This document shows positions 41,135-50,791 of a DNA stretch of 55,171 nt, piece after piece; positions within the stretch are counted from its first letter, which is position 1, and each line of letters starts with the position of its first letter. Origin of the DNA: Pseudomonas gingeri (GTDB taxonomy: Bacteria; Pseudomonadota; Gammaproteobacteria; Pseudomonadales; Pseudomonadaceae); NCBI RefSeq assembly GCF_013385425.1, contig NZ_JACAQA010000004.1:409250-464420 (forward strand), given 5' to 3'. Made by a program: the position numbers and the translations under genes. Under the pieces are notes generated by a model that saw only the letters and a program-made list of their open reading frames with translations, had not been told where the DNA came from and made no database searches.

Positions 41135-41625
41135 TGCGTCAGATACGGCCGGCGCCGATCATCGACCGCAGCCGCGACCAGGACTTCATGCGTGACGCCC
41201 TGGAGCTGGCCGCCCAGGGCGCGCTGTTGGGCGAGGTGCCGGTGGGCGCGGTGCTGGTGCAGGACGGCGAGATCATCGGACGCGGTTTCAATTGCCCGAT
41301 CAGTGGCAGCGATCCGAGCGCCCATGCCGAGATGGTCGCCATCCGCGCCGCCGCCCAGGCGCTCGACAACTACCGGCTGCCGGGCAGTACGCTGTACGTG
41401 ACCCTGGAGCCGTGCAGCATGTGCGCCGGGTTGATCGTGCATTCGCGGATTGCACGGGTGGTCTATGGTGCACTGGAACCCAAAGCGGGGATCGTGCAGA
41501 GCCAGGGGCAGTTCTTTACCCAGGACTTTCTCAATCACCGGGTGTTGTTCGAAGGCGGCGTCCTGGCTGAGGAGTGCGGGACGATCCTCAGCGAGTTCTT
41601 CAAGGCCCGCAGAAGCAAGTCCTGA
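41134..41625 (+). CDS. tadA: tRNA-specific adenosine deaminase
   Basis: TadA converts A34 to inosine in tRNA-Arg(ACG). The 163-residue protein has the zinc-deaminase motifs HAE (His64, Glu66) and PCSMC (Cys94, Cys97). I use the ATG at 41134, which overlaps the stop of the multicopper oxidase by 1 bp and implies translational coupling. An in-frame start 69 bp earlier lies inside that gene. Confidence 0.95.
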   Translation: MRQIRPAPIIDRSRDQDFMRDALELAAQGALLGEVPVGAVLVQDGEIIGRGFNCPISGSDPSAHAEMVAIRAAAQALDNYRLPGSTLYVTLEPCSMCAGLIVHSRIARVVYGALEPKAGIVQSQGQFFTQDFLNHRVLFEGGVLAEECGTILSEFFKARRSKS

Positions 41626-41671
41626 GTAGGGTTGTTGTGGGGGCCTGTCTTGAGGGCCCTTTCGCGGCGGT

Positions 41672-41771
41672 GCGGCGTCCCGACAAGCTCCGCTCCCACA
41701 GTATTTGAGTCGAATCGGAATATTGTGTACGACACAAAACCTGTGGGAGCGGAGCTTGCCCGCGAAGGCGT
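41672..41771. repeat. REP inverted-repeat pair, TGTGGGAGC type
   Basis: CGACAAGCTCCGCTCCCACA (ending 41700) faces TGTGGGAGCGGAGCTTGCCC (from 41742). The spacer contains TTGTGTACGACACAA, related to the spacers at 44911-44949 and 52174-52216. It separates convergent tadA and cmoB. Confidence 0.85.
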
Positions 41772-41786
41772 CAGATCTGACACCGC

Positions 41787-42743
41787 CTACTTGCGGGCGA
41801 CCATCACCGCCCGCATCGGCGCCGGCAGCCCTTCGATGGTCTTGCTGTGATCCTCCGGATCCAGGAAGTCACTCAACGACTGATACTTCATCCACTCGGT
41901 CCCGCGCTGTTCCTGCACCGTGGTCACGCTCACATCGACACAGCGCACATCGCTGAACCCGGCGCGCCGCAGCCAGCGTTCCAGCGCCGGCACTGACGGC
42001 AGGAACCAGACATTGCGCATCTGCGCGTAACGATCTTCCGGCATCAGCACCTGATGCTCGTCACCTTCCACCACCAGGGTTTCCAGCACCAGTTCGCCGC
42101 CCTTGACCAGGCAATCCTTGAGCGCCAGCAAATGCTCGATGGGCGAGCGCCGATGGTAGAACACGCCCATGGAAAACACCGTGTCGAAGCCTTCCAGCTC
42201 GGCCGGCAGGTCCTCGAATGGGAACGGCAGGTGCCAGGCCGACGGCTCCGACAAATAGCGTTGCACCGCCTGGAACTGGCAGAAGAACAGCCAGTTCGGA
42301 TCGACGCCGACCACCGTGTCCGCGCCGGCCCCGAGCATGCGCCACATGTAGTAGCCGTTGCCGCAACCGACATCGAGAATGCGCTTGCCCTTGAGGTCCA
42401 GGTGCGGGGCGACCCGCGACCACTTCCAGTCCGAGCGCCATTCGGTGTCGACATGCACGCCGAACAGATCGAACGGGCCTTTGCGCCACGGGCACAAGCC
42501 CATCAGCGCCGTGCGCATCTGCGCGCGGGTGGCCTCGTCGCAATCCGTGTCCAGGGTCAGGCCATTCAGCAGATCGACCTGGGTCGGCTGGATCTTCGGC
42601 AGCGCATCGAGCGCACTCTGCCAGCGTTCCAGGTCGCCATGACCTTTTTCCATGCGGGCATCGAGTTGCGCTTGCAGGCCGTTGGCCCATTCGGCCAAAG
42701 GGGTGCCAGCCAGACGGCGGGCGAGGGGAGACAGATCGATCAT
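41787..42743 (-). CDS. cmoB: tRNA U34 carboxymethyltransferase CmoB
   Basis: CmoB uses carboxy-SAM to turn 5-hydroxyuridine at tRNA position 34 into cmo5U, which widens wobble decoding. The 318-residue protein has the SAM-fold motif [15 protein letters not shown] near 125 and the substrate segment [16 protein letters not shown] near 190. It overlaps cmoA by 4 bp (ATGA), so the enzyme and the maker of its unusual cofactor are co-translated. Confidence 0.94.
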   Translation of the reverse strand: MIDLSPLARRLAGTPLAEWANGLQAQLDARMEKGHGDLERWQSALDALPKIQPTQVDLLNGLTLDTDCDEATRAQMRTALMGLCPWRKGPFDLFGVHVDTEWRSDWKWSRVAPHLDLKGKRILDVGCGNGYYMWRMLGAGADTVVGVDPNWLFFCQFQAVQRYLSEPSAWHLPFPFEDLPAELEGFDTVFSMGVFYHRRSPIEHLLALKDCLVKGGELVLETLVVEGDEHQVLMPEDRYAQMRNVWFLPSVPALERWLRRAGFSDVRCVDVSVTTVQEQRGTEWMKYQSLSDFLDPEDHSKTIEGLPAPMRAVMVARK

Positions 42744-43483
42744 GGCAGGGCAATCAACGAGGCAAAGTTAAGGCATTGGAACCAGGGCACGACTTTCGAG
42801 AAACCTGCGGCCAGCAGGCGTTCGCGGTGCTCTTCGAGGCTGTCGGGTTTCATGACGTTTTCGATGGCGCTGCGCTTCTGGGCAATTTCCAGTTCGCTGT
42901 AGCCATTGGCGCGCTTGAAGGCGACGTGCAGGTCGGTGAGCAGCGCGTGTTCTTCGGGATCATTGAAGCGCAGTTTCTCCGAGAGAATCAGCGCGCCGCC
43001 GGGCAGCAAGGCCTGGCGGATACGCCCGAGCAGGGCCTGGCGCTGTTCGGGGGCGATAAATTGCAGGGTGAAGTTCAGCGCCACCACCGAGGTCGGCTGG
43101 AATTCCAGGGCGAGGATATCGCCCTCGATCACGTCCACCGGCAGCAGCTCCTGGAACATCGAGTCCTGGCCGTTGAGGTATTGGCGGCAGCGTTCGACCA
43201 TGGCCGCGGAGTTATCCACCGCGATCACCCGGCACCCGTCGCTGCGTACGTGACGGCGCAGGGCCTGGGTCACTGCGCCGAGGGAGCTGCCCAGATCGTA
43301 GAGCACGCTGTGGGGCTGGGCGAACTGCGCGGCGAGCACGCCGAGGTTCTCGACAATGGTCGGGTAGCCGGGCACCGAGCGCTTGATCATGTCCGGGAAG
43401 ACCCGCACCACGTCTTCGTTGAAGGCGAAGTCCGGCACCTGGGCCAGGGGCTGGGCGAAAAGGCGATCGGGTTCTTTGCTCAC
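42740..43483 (-). CDS. cmoA: Carboxy-S-adenosyl-L-methionine synthase CmoA
   Basis: CmoA converts SAM and prephenate into carboxy-SAM, the donor used by CmoB. The 247-residue protein has the Rossmann motif [17 protein letters not shown] near 60 and NFTLQFI near 130. I chose the GTG at 43483 ([19 protein letters not shown]), which matches the family N-terminus. An upstream in-frame ATG adds 30 unrelated residues. GGAA lies before the GTG. Confidence 0.93.
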   Translation of the reverse strand: MSKEPDRLFAQPLAQVPDFAFNEDVVRVFPDMIKRSVPGYPTIVENLGVLAAQFAQPHSVLYDLGSSLGAVTQALRRHVRSDGCRVIAVDNSAAMVERCRQYLNGQDSMFQELLPVDVIEGDILALEFQPTSVVALNFTLQFIAPEQRQALLGRIRQALLPGGALILSEKLRFNDPEEHALLTDLHVAFKRANGYSELEIAQKRSAIENVMKPDSLEEHRERLLAAGFSKVVPWFQCLNFASLIALP

Positions 43484-43590
43484 GACGGTTCCGGCGGATG
43501 CTGAAAAGGCCGGCATTTTAGCCAAGTTGGCGCCGCGATGCGCGCTTTGTCGGATAAAACGCCAAGCCTGCACGCCCCGAAAACTAAAAC

Positions 43591-43690
43591 TGTAGGAGCG
43601 AGCTTGCTCGCGATGGGCGTCAACGATAACGCGGGGTATCTGGATGCCAGTGGTGTCCTTGCGTTCATCGCGAGCAAGCTCGCTCCTACA
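43591..43690. repeat. REP inverted-repeat pair (BIME), TGTAGGAGC type
   Basis: TGTAGGAGCGAGCTTGCTCG and its inverse enclose a spacer with GTCAACGATAACGCGGGG, nearly the same as at 19472-19572. Confidence 0.85.
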
Positions 43691-43731
43691 GAAGGGCAGA
43701 AGGGCAGAAGAGTAGAGGAGTAGAGGAGCAG
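43691..43731. repeat. Short purine-rich direct repeats
   Basis: GAAGGGCA occurs twice in tandem and is followed by two copies of GAGTAGAG, directly after the REP arm and before the stop of the YhhN gene. Confidence 0.6.
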
Positions 43732-43738
43732 GCTGCGT

Positions 43739-44374
43739 TCAGCGCGGCTTCTGGCTGAAGGCCGAGGCCGCAATGCCCCATTGTCCCAGCCAGTAGGCAA
43801 TGATGATCAGGTAGGGCGCGGCGGCGAACTTGACCACGAAACGATCGATACCGATCAGGCTGTCGGAGAAGGCGAAGGTCAGGGCGCCGGCCGCCGCCAA
43901 CAGCGCGGAGCGCTTGGGCACATCGGTACCCAGGCGGGCCAGGGCGCGCCAAAGCATGGCGCTGATGGCCAGCGCATAAATCGTGACCGGGATCAGCAGG
44001 TCGCCCAGTCCCTTGGACATCAGGATCCCCAGCAACCCGACGCCGATCAGCAGGGCCAGCAACAAGGGCAATGGCGCTAACCGACGGCAGTCGCCCAGGT
44101 AAGCCTTGAGATAAGCCAGGTGCGCGACGAGAAACGCACCCAGGCCGAACACGAACAGATCGCCCGGCCAGGCCAGCAGCACGTCTCCCAGCAGGGAAAA
44201 GATCAAACCCAGGCCGATCCAGCGGCGATAATCGGTTACCGGCGCATCGTGCAACCAGCCGAGCAGGACCAGTACCGGTACCGGCTTGGTCAGCAGGCAC
44301 AACATCGGCAGCTCGATGCTCACGCCATAGAGGAACGCGGTAGCCCCCATCAGGGCGAGGATCAGCCAAGGCAT
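43739..44374 (-). CDS. YhhN-family membrane protein (lysoplasmalogenase-like)
   Basis: This is a 211-residue polytopic membrane protein of the YhhN/TMEM86 family, some members of which hydrolyse the vinyl-ether bond of lysoplasmalogens. About eight hydrophobic helices are visible. The family motifs include LLTKPVPVLVLL, GLIFSLLGDVLLAW and FAFSDSLIGIDRF, with conserved acidic residues that are thought to be catalytic. It starts 1 bp after the stop of the chagasin-like gene on the same strand, so the two are co-transcribed. The substrate in this organism is not evident. Confidence 0.85.
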   Translation of the reverse strand: MPWLILALMGATAFLYGVSIELPMLCLLTKPVPVLVLLGWLHDAPVTDYRRWIGLGLIFSLLGDVLLAWPGDLFVFGLGAFLVAHLAYLKAYLGDCRRLAPLPLLLALLIGVGLLGILMSKGLGDLLIPVTIYALAISAMLWRALARLGTDVPKRSALLAAAGALTFAFSDSLIGIDRFVVKFAAAPYLIIIAYWLGQWGIAASAFSQKPR

Positions 44375-44375
44375 G

Positions 44376-44768
44376 TCAGTTCACCGTGATCGGGCAGTCG
44401 AAGCTTTGTGCCGGCGTGGCTTCCGGTTCCCAGGGTTGCTGGTAGGTCAGGCGCAGGCGCCCGGTGCCGGCGGCGAAGGCCTGGAAGCGCCAGGTCGATT
44501 GTCCGCCGCTGCCCACCAGGCCGTTGTCGTCGGGATTGTGGTAGACCTCCGGGCCGAGGCTTTTCAGCACGCCGCCGGCCGAGTCCTGGATGGCCCAGCG
44601 AAAACCGGTGGTGGGGTTGCTGGGCAGGCTGAGGATCATGTTCTGCCCGGTCTTGAGTTGCATCGGGCAGTCACTTTGTTTTTCCAGCGTCACGTTCTGG
44701 CGCGGTTGCTGGGCACAGGCGGCGAGCAAGGCGAGGCTTAACGGCAGCAGCAGGCGAGTCGGGGTCAT
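44376..44768 (-). CDS. Chagasin-like (I42) protease inhibitor lipoprotein
   Basis: This 130-residue precursor has the lipobox LLAACAQQ after a short signal sequence (MTPTRLLLPLSLALLAAC). The mature part has the I42/chagasin loop NPTTGFRWAI and the later GTGRLRLTYQQPWE segment, typical of cysteine-protease inhibitors. It is probably membrane-anchored in the periplasm. The ATG at 44768, with GGAGAC upstream, is chosen because the signal peptide must be N-terminal. Confidence 0.85.
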   Translation of the reverse strand: MTPTRLLLPLSLALLAACAQQPRQNVTLEKQSDCPMQLKTGQNMILSLPSNPTTGFRWAIQDSAGGVLKSLGPEVYHNPDDNGLVGSGGQSTWRFQAFAAGTGRLRLTYQQPWEPEATPAQSFDCPITVN

Positions 44769-44884
44769 AGTGTCTCCAGTTGTTACAGCGATGACCGAGC
44801 ATAACCTGTGGAGCTGGGGTTGCACTAATGCCTGTGAAGCAAGACTGAGTACTGTCCTGTAGACGCGGTGCTTGCCGCCAAAAG

Positions 44885-44975
44885 CTTCGCGGGCAAGCCC
44901 TGCTCCTACAGTTCATCGTCGAACGCAAAACTTGTGCACGACATAATCCTGTAGGAGCAGGGCTTGCCCGCGAAG
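44885..44975. repeat. REP inverted-repeat pair, TGTAGGAGCAGGG type
   Basis: CTTCGCGGGCAAGCCCTGCT (from 44885) and its inverse (ending 44975) are perfect 26-base arms. The spacer contains TTGTGCACGACA. It lies downstream of lon. Confidence 0.85.
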
Positions 44976-45025
44976 AGGCCCGTGAGAACGCTGGAAATCT
45001 CACGGGCGAGCCAGATGCCTGCTGT

Positions 45026-47458
45026 TTAGAAGAGAATCTTCGCCGCATCCGAGAAGCGCTTGGCGAAATGCACGGTAATGCCTTCCTTCAAGTAATCCGG
45101 CAATTCCTCGAAGTGCCCACGGTTGGCTTCCGGCAGGATCAGCTCGAACAGCTTCTGCCGCCGCGCCGCAATCACCTTTTCCCGCACCCCGCCAATCGGC
45201 AGCACATGCCCGGTCAGCGTCAGCTCACCGGTCATGGCCACGCCCTTTTTCGGCGGCTGGTTGCGCGCCAGGGACAGCAGCGCACTGGCCATGGTCACCC
45301 CGGCACTCGGACCGTCTTTCGGCGTCGCGCCCTCTGGCACATGCAAATGCACAAAGGCTTTATCGAAAAACTCCGGATCGCCACCAAACTGCTTCAGATG
45401 CGAACTGACGTAGCTATAGGCGATCTCCGCCGACTCCTTCATCACCTCACCCAGTTGCCCGGTGAGCTTGAACCCCCGGTTGAGCGTATGAATGCGAGTC
45501 GCTTCAATCGGCAAGGTGGCGCCACCCATGCTGGTCCAGGCCAGCCCCGTGATCACACCGACCCCGGAGAGCACCTGCTCGTTACGGAACACCGGCATGC
45601 CCAGCGAGGCTTCAAGGTCCTTGTTGCCGATCTTGATCGCCGTGTCCGGCGCGTCCAGCAACTTGACCACCGCCTTGCGCACCAGTTTGCCCAGTTGTTT
45701 CTCCAACTGACGGACCCCGGCTTCCCGGGCGTAGCCGTCGATCACCGCCCGCAAGGCACCGTCGCTGATGCTCAGGCTGCTTTTGCTGACACCGGCTTTT
45801 TCCAGCTGCTTGGGCCACAGGTGGCGCTTGGCGATGGCGATTTTTTCCTCGGTGATATAGCCCGACAGGCGAATCACTTCCATCCGGTCCAGCAACGGAC
45901 CCGGGATCGAATCCAGGGTGTTGGCGGTGCAGATGAACAGCACTTTCGACAGGTCCAGGCGCAGGTCCAGATAGTGGTCGAGGAAGTCGACGTTCTGTTC
46001 CGGGTCGAGGGTTTCCAGCAGCGCCGAGGCCGGGTCGCCCTGGAAGCTCTGGCCCATCTTGTCGATCTCGTCGAGCATGATCACCGGGTTCATCACCTCG
46101 ACCTCTTTCAAGGCCTGCACCAGCTTGCCCGGCTGGGCGCCGATATAGGTGCGGCGGTGGCCCTTGATCTCGGCTTCATCGCGCATGCCGCCGACGCTGA
46201 AGCGATAGAACGGCCGCCCGAGGGATTCGGCGATGGATTTGCCGACGCTGGTCTTGCCCACCCCCGGCGGCCCCACCAACAGCACGATGGAACCGCTGAT
46301 CTCGCCCTTGTAGGCGCCGACCGCGAGGAATTCGAGGATCCGCGCCTTGATGTCATCCAGGCCGGCATGGTGCTGGTCGAGGACCTTGCGCGCGTGCTTG
46401 AGGTCGAGCTTGTCTTCGCCATACACGCCCCAGGGCAGGGCGGTGGCCCACTCCAGGTAATTGCGGGTGACGGCGTACTCCGGCGAGCCGGTCTCGAGGA
46501 TCGACAGCTTGTTCATTTCCTCGGTGATGCGCTTTTGCGCCTGGGCCGGCAGGACCTTGCCCTGCAAGCGCTGTTCGAACTGCTCGACGTCGGCGCTGCG
46601 GTCGTCCTTGGTCAGGCCCAGCTCCTGCTGGATGACCTTGAGCTGCTCCTTGAGGAAGAACTCGCGCTGGTGCTCGCCGATCTTGCGGTTCACCTCGGCG
46701 GAGATTTCCTTTTGCAGCCGCGCGACTTCGACTTCCTTGCGCAGCATCGGCAGGACTTTTTCCATGCGCTTGAGCATCGGTACGCAGTCGAGCACTTCCT
46801 GCAACTCGTTACCGGTGGCCGAAGTCAGGGCGGCGGCGAAGTCGGTCAGCGGCGACGGGTCGTTGGGGCTGAAACGGTTGAGATAATTCTTCAGCTCTTC
46901 GCTGTACAGCGGGTTGAGCGGCAAGAGCTCCTTGATCGCATTGATCAGGGCCATGCCGTAGGCCTTGACCTCATCGGTCGGCTCGCTCGGCTGGTGCGGG
47001 TATTCGACTTCCACCAGGTACGGTGGGCGATGGTGCTTGAGCCAGGTGCGGATGCGCACCCGGGTCAGGCCCTGGGCGACAAACTGCAATTTGCCGCCTT
47101 CGCGACTGGCGTGGTGGACTTTCACCAGAGTGCCATACTCGGGCAGGGCCTTGGTGTCGAAATGGCGGGTGTCTTCGCTGGGCGTGTCCATGAAGAACAG
47201 CGCCAGGGAGTGGTGATCGGATTTGCTCACCAGTTCCAGGGTTTCGGCCCAGGGTTCTTCGTTGACGATCACCGGCAGCACCTGGGCCGGGAAGAACGGG
47301 CGGTTGTGGATCGGGATGATATAGACCTTGTCCGGCAGGTTCTGCCCGGGCAGGGCCAGGCCGGTGCCGGAGGCGCTCGCGGCGTTGGCGTCGTCAAGGG
47401 TGTGTTCGGTGTCGGCCTCTAGGGTCGGATGTTCAGGGAATTCCTGCTGCTCGCTCAT
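45026..47458 (-). CDS. lon: ATP-dependent Lon protease
   Basis: Lon unfolds and degrades damaged and regulatory proteins. The 810-residue protein has the N-terminal substrate domain (about 45-240), a coiled-coil segment, the AAA+ module with Walker [10 protein letters not shown], and the protease domain with the Ser718/Lys761 dyad (PKDGPSAG and GGVREK). Pseudomonads usually have a second Lon beside clpX. This copy has no clp neighbour and a roughly 45-residue N-terminal extension, so it may be the stress-linked paralogue (AsrA-like in P. aeruginosa). A heat-shock-type promoter precedes it. Confidence 0.92.
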   Translation of the reverse strand: MSEQQEFPEHPTLEADTEHTLDDANAASASGTGLALPGQNLPDKVYIIPIHNRPFFPAQVLPVIVNEEPWAETLELVSKSDHHSLALFFMDTPSEDTRHFDTKALPEYGTLVKVHHASREGGKLQFVAQGLTRVRIRTWLKHHRPPYLVEVEYPHQPSEPTDEVKAYGMALINAIKELLPLNPLYSEELKNYLNRFSPNDPSPLTDFAAALTSATGNELQEVLDCVPMLKRMEKVLPMLRKEVEVARLQKEISAEVNRKIGEHQREFFLKEQLKVIQQELGLTKDDRSADVEQFEQRLQGKVLPAQAQKRITEEMNKLSILETGSPEYAVTRNYLEWATALPWGVYGEDKLDLKHARKVLDQHHAGLDDIKARILEFLAVGAYKGEISGSIVLLVGPPGVGKTSVGKSIAESLGRPFYRFSVGGMRDEAEIKGHRRTYIGAQPGKLVQALKEVEVMNPVIMLDEIDKMGQSFQGDPASALLETLDPEQNVDFLDHYLDLRLDLSKVLFICTANTLDSIPGPLLDRMEVIRLSGYITEEKIAIAKRHLWPKQLEKAGVSKSSLSISDGALRAVIDGYAREAGVRQLEKQLGKLVRKAVVKLLDAPDTAIKIGNKDLEASLGMPVFRNEQVLSGVGVITGLAWTSMGGATLPIEATRIHTLNRGFKLTGQLGEVMKESAEIAYSYVSSHLKQFGGDPEFFDKAFVHLHVPEGATPKDGPSAGVTMASALLSLARNQPPKKGVAMTGELTLTGHVLPIGGVREKVIAARRQKLFELILPEANRGHFEELPDYLKEGITVHFAKRFSDAAKILF

Positions 47459-47488
47459 GGGGCACCTGCACAGTGATATATGCCAGTT

Positions 47489-47516
47489 AGATGGGGCGAG
47501 CCGCCGGTGGTTTCAA
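47489..47516 (-). promoter_or_regulatory. Sigma-32-like heat-shock promoter of lon
   Basis: Read toward lon, TTGAAA (47516-47511) and CCCCATCT (47496-47489) are 14 bp apart. The E. coli RpoH consensus is CTTGAAA, 11-16 bp, CCCCATNT. The -10 is about 30 bp before the start codon. Confidence 0.7.
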
Positions 47517-47755
47517 TGGCCGGGAGTATAGCTTTGCGAAAGTCGGCCGATAGTTGATCAATAAGCGTTGTACAGAAGTGTTTTGCATGTAAAGGTTTTG
47601 CCGATCAAGCGGTTGGTCGTCGGCTGTGCCAGGATAGTGGCTAATGGCCGTATTTGCCGCGTGCTCTTCTCTGCAACCCCCGGTAATCTGCATTCGCGGA
47701 ACATTTTCATGCCAAGGTCGGCCCCCACGATCACACACTGATGAGTAGTTGCTGC

Positions 47756-48445
47756 ATGGCCCGCCCAACTTCGTTGACCGGATTGTTTCTGTTTGTTGCA
47801 TGTCTGCTGTCGAGCGGCCTGGGTGTGGCCGCCGGTTTCCAGGCCGAGATCGTCGATCAGGACGGCAAGCCCTTGCCGAACGCGGTCTTGACCTTGCAGG
47901 GCGATGTGCCGCCGCCGATCTTCAGCCTCAAGGCCGATATGGACCAGCGCGACAAACAGTACGCCCCCCATGTGCTGGCGGTACATACCGGCACCCAGAT
48001 CCGCTTTCCCAACAGTGACAATATCCGCCATCAGGTCTATTCCTTCTCGGCGCCCAAGCGCTTCGAGCTGCGTCTTTACGAAGGCACGCCGTCGGACCCG
48101 GTGCTGTTCGACAAGCCGGGTATCGTGGTGTTGGGTTGCAACATCCATGACTGGATGCTTGGCTATGTCTATGTGACCGACGATCCCTGGTTTGCGGTCA
48201 GTGATAAAAAGGGCTTGATCCGCTTCGACAAACTGCCGGCCGGCCGCTACCACATAACGCTCTGGCATCCCCAGGTGGCCGATATGCTGCCGCAGCCAGG
48301 AGGCGAAATCGGTGTGTCCGCCACGGACCTGAAGCAACGCTTCAGCCTGTCGATCCAACCCCTGTCGCCGGATGCACCCGCGGCGCCGGCTCCGAGTGCT
48401 TTCGGCGATGCCTTCAATAAAGCTGTCAGTGAAACTGCGAAGTAG
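47756..48445 (+). CDS. Periplasmic cupredoxin-like protein
   Basis: This protein of about 229 residues has a signal peptide (MARPTSLTGLFLFVACLL) and a plastocyanin-like domain. The type 1 copper ligands are visible: His92 in IRHQVYSF, and Cys128, His131 and Met134 in GCNIHDWML. Relatives are often labelled methylamine utilization protein, but no methylamine genes are nearby. An ATG 15 bp upstream (47741) is an alternative start. Its end overlaps the next gene by 38 bp. It heads a four-gene operon that also contains a globin. Confidence 0.8.
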   Translation: MARPTSLTGLFLFVACLLSSGLGVAAGFQAEIVDQDGKPLPNAVLTLQGDVPPPIFSLKADMDQRDKQYAPHVLAVHTGTQIRFPNSDNIRHQVYSFSAPKRFELRLYEGTPSDPVLFDKPGIVVLGCNIHDWMLGYVYVTDDPWFAVSDKKGLIRFDKLPAGRYHITLWHPQVADMLPQPGGEIGVSATDLKQRFSLSIQPLSPDAPAAPAPSAFGDAFNKAVSETAK

Positions 48446-50786
48446 CTTTCAGGCGCGGGTCGCCTGCGTCCTGATCCTGCTGTTGCTGGTGGTGGTCGGC
48501 GCGCTGTATTTCAGCGTCAAGGCCGCCACCAACAGCGCGATCCGCAGCCAGGCTGGCGAACAATTGCAGCTCGGTACCCGGGTGTTCGAACGCCTGCTGG
48601 ATGTCCAGAGCCGACGCCTGAGCGATGGCGTGCAACTGTTGGCGTCGGACTTCGGCTTTCGCGATGCCGTGGCCAGCGGCGATTCGGCGACCATCCGCTC
48701 GGTGCTGATCAACCACGGCAAGCGCATCAACGCCACTGACATGATCCTCCTGAGCATGGACGGCAAGGTCCTCGCCAGTACCCTGGACGATATGCCAGAA
48801 GGTTCGCAGTTCCGTTATGACCACGCGTTGCGCGAAGCGCGGCGGGCCAAGCAGTCGACCCTGATCGTGCCGTTGCAGGGCCATCCGCACCTGCTGGTGG
48901 AAGCAACGGTGCTGGCGCCCTTGCCGATCGCCCGGGTAGTGATGGGCTTTTCCATGGACACCGAGTTTGCCCGCGAGCTGCGTTCGTTGAGCAACCTGGA
49001 AGTGTCGTTCCTGACCGTGGATATGCAGCAGCCCGGGCAATTGGTGAGCACCCAGTCGCCGGCCATGGCGCAGAGCATTGAACACTTGATGCTCGCCAGC
49101 GCCGATAAACACATCCAGCAACTGACCGAATATGAGCAGCACAGTTTCCTGAGCAAGACGCTGATGCTGGCCAGCACCGCCGATGAAAATGACAACCAGG
49201 TCATCGCCTTGTTGCAAAGTCCACTGGATGCGGCGATGCAGGCATTCGCGCCCCTCGACCAGAACATTCTGCTGATCGCCCTGATCTCGCTCGTGGCGTC
49301 CCTGGCCGGTGCCTTGTTGCTGGCGCGCAGCGTTTCGCAACCGGTGCGGGCGCTGGCCCAGGCGGCGGAACGGATCGGCCAGGGCGATTACCAGACCCCG
49401 GTGCCGCTCAAGCGCAGTGACGAGCTGGGACTCCTGGCCACCGCCTTCAACTCCATGCAAAGCGGCATTGCCGAGCGCGAGCAGCAACTGGCGCACAATG
49501 CCTTGCACGACGGGCTCACCGGGCTGCCCAACCGGGCGCTGGCCATGGAACGCCTGGGCAGTGCGATCAGCGCCGGGCGGTCGGTGGCCCTGGTCTACCT
49601 GGAGATCGACAACCTGCGGGCGATCGGCGAAGCCGGTGGTCCCGACGCGGTGGACCTGATGCTGCAACAGGTCGGCCAGCGCCTGCTGGGCGCCCTGCGT
49701 GCCGGCGATACCGTCGCGCACCTGATCGGCGGCGAGTTCCTGCTGCTGTTGCAGGGTACCGCCAGCGACGGCGCGGTCGCCACCGCAGACAAGCTCCAGC
49801 AGCTGTTGCTCAAGCCCCAGCGGATTGCCGGGCATGAAGTGGCCCTGGATTGCCGGATAGGGATTGCCGCCTTCCCGGGGGATGGCCTGTCCGCCGAAGA
49901 GCTGCTCAGCCGCGCCGCCATCGCCATGAAAGATGCCGAGCAGATTCCCGGCCGCATCCAGATCTACGAACAGGGGCGCGACCTCGCGCATCGCCGCCAG
50001 GTCACCCTGATTCGCGACCTGCGCCATGCCGCCGCCAACGGCGAGCTGCTGTTGCATTATCAACCCAAGCTGGATATCCGTGAGGGTCGCGTGCGTCAGG
50101 CCGAAGCCCTGTTGCGCTGGCAACACCCGCAGTTCGGCATGGTTTCGCCGGCGGAGTTCATCGCCCTGGCCGAACGCACCGGCAGCATCCAGATCCTCAC
50201 CCACTGGGTGATCGAGGAGGGCATACGCCAGTTGTCGGAGTGGAACCAGCGGGGCCTGCGCTTGCAACTGTCGTTGAATATTTCGGCGGAGGACCTGCTC
50301 GGCCCCGACCTGACCGACCGGGTTTCGGCGTTGCTCAAGCAATACCGGCTGCCGGCCGAACAATTGATTTTCGAGATCACCGAAAGCGCCGTGATGCGCG
50401 AGCCCGAGCAGGCCTTGAAGGTCCTGCACCGGCTGCGCGAGTGCGGCATCAGCCTGTCGGTGGATGACTTCGGCACCGGTTACTCGTCGCTGGCCCACCT
50501 CAAGCGTCTGCCGGTGCAGGAACTGAAGATCGACCAATCCTTTGTCCGCGACCTGGATGAAACCAGCGAGGATGCGGTGATCGTCCGTTCGACCATCGAA
50601 ATGAGCCACAACCTGGGGCTGAAGGTGGTCGCCGAGGGCGTCGAATATGCACATAGCTTGCGTCTGCTGGAGCGCTGGCATTGTGACACCGCCCAGGGTT
50701 ACCTGATCAGCCGCCCGTTGACCGCGGCAGCGTTCGAGGCCTGGGTTGCCTTACCTTTGGGTTCACCGTCCGTTGTGGTTCATTGA
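48408..50786 (+). CDS. Membrane c-di-GMP phosphodiesterase with degenerate GGDEF and intact EAL
   Basis: This is a 792-residue signalling protein. A first membrane helix (about 20-40), a periplasmic sensor domain (about 40-285) and a second helix (about 286-306) are followed by HAMP (about 305-355), GGDEF (about 370-530) and EAL (about 545-785) domains. The GGDEF loop reads IGGEF, lacking the aspartate, so cyclase activity is unlikely. The EAL domain keeps QAEALLRW (near 564), ITESAVM, VDDFGTGYSSL (near 685) and KIDQSFV, so it should degrade c-di-GMP. A GTG at 48429 is an alternative start. It overlaps the cupredoxin gene. Confidence 0.88.
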   Translation: MPSIKLSVKLRSSFQARVACVLILLLLVVVGALYFSVKAATNSAIRSQAGEQLQLGTRVFERLLDVQSRRLSDGVQLLASDFGFRDAVASGDSATIRSVLINHGKRINATDMILLSMDGKVLASTLDDMPEGSQFRYDHALREARRAKQSTLIVPLQGHPHLLVEATVLAPLPIARVVMGFSMDTEFARELRSLSNLEVSFLTVDMQQPGQLVSTQSPAMAQSIEHLMLASADKHIQQLTEYEQHSFLSKTLMLASTADENDNQVIALLQSPLDAAMQAFAPLDQNILLIALISLVASLAGALLLARSVSQPVRALAQAAERIGQGDYQTPVPLKRSDELGLLATAFNSMQSGIAEREQQLAHNALHDGLTGLPNRALAMERLGSAISAGRSVALVYLEIDNLRAIGEAGGPDAVDLMLQQVGQRLLGALRAGDTVAHLIGGEFLLLLQGTASDGAVATADKLQQLLLKPQRIAGHEVALDCRIGIAAFPGDGLSAEELLSRAAIAMKDAEQIPGRIQIYEQGRDLAHRRQVTLIRDLRHAAANGELLLHYQPKLDIREGRVRQAEALLRWQHPQFGMVSPAEFIALAERTGSIQILTHWVIEEGIRQLSEWNQRGLRLQLSLNISAEDLLGPDLTDRVSALLKQYRLPAEQLIFEITESAVMREPEQALKVLHRLRECGISLSVDDFGTGYSSLAHLKRLPVQELKIDQSFVRDLDETSEDAVIVRSTIEMSHNLGLKVVAEGVEYAHSLRLLERWHCDTAQGYLISRPLTAAAFEAWVALPLGSPSVVVH

Positions 50787-50791
50787 CGGCC

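Noticed and set aside
43691..43731. Purine-rich direct repeats as a phase-variable tract
   Set aside because: There are only two imperfect copies of each unit, located next to a stop codon and not in a promoter or frame where length change would switch a gene.
45068..47422. Long plus-strand open frame antisense to lon
   Set aside because: It mirrors the lon coding sequence and gives a low-complexity translation with no recognisable domain.
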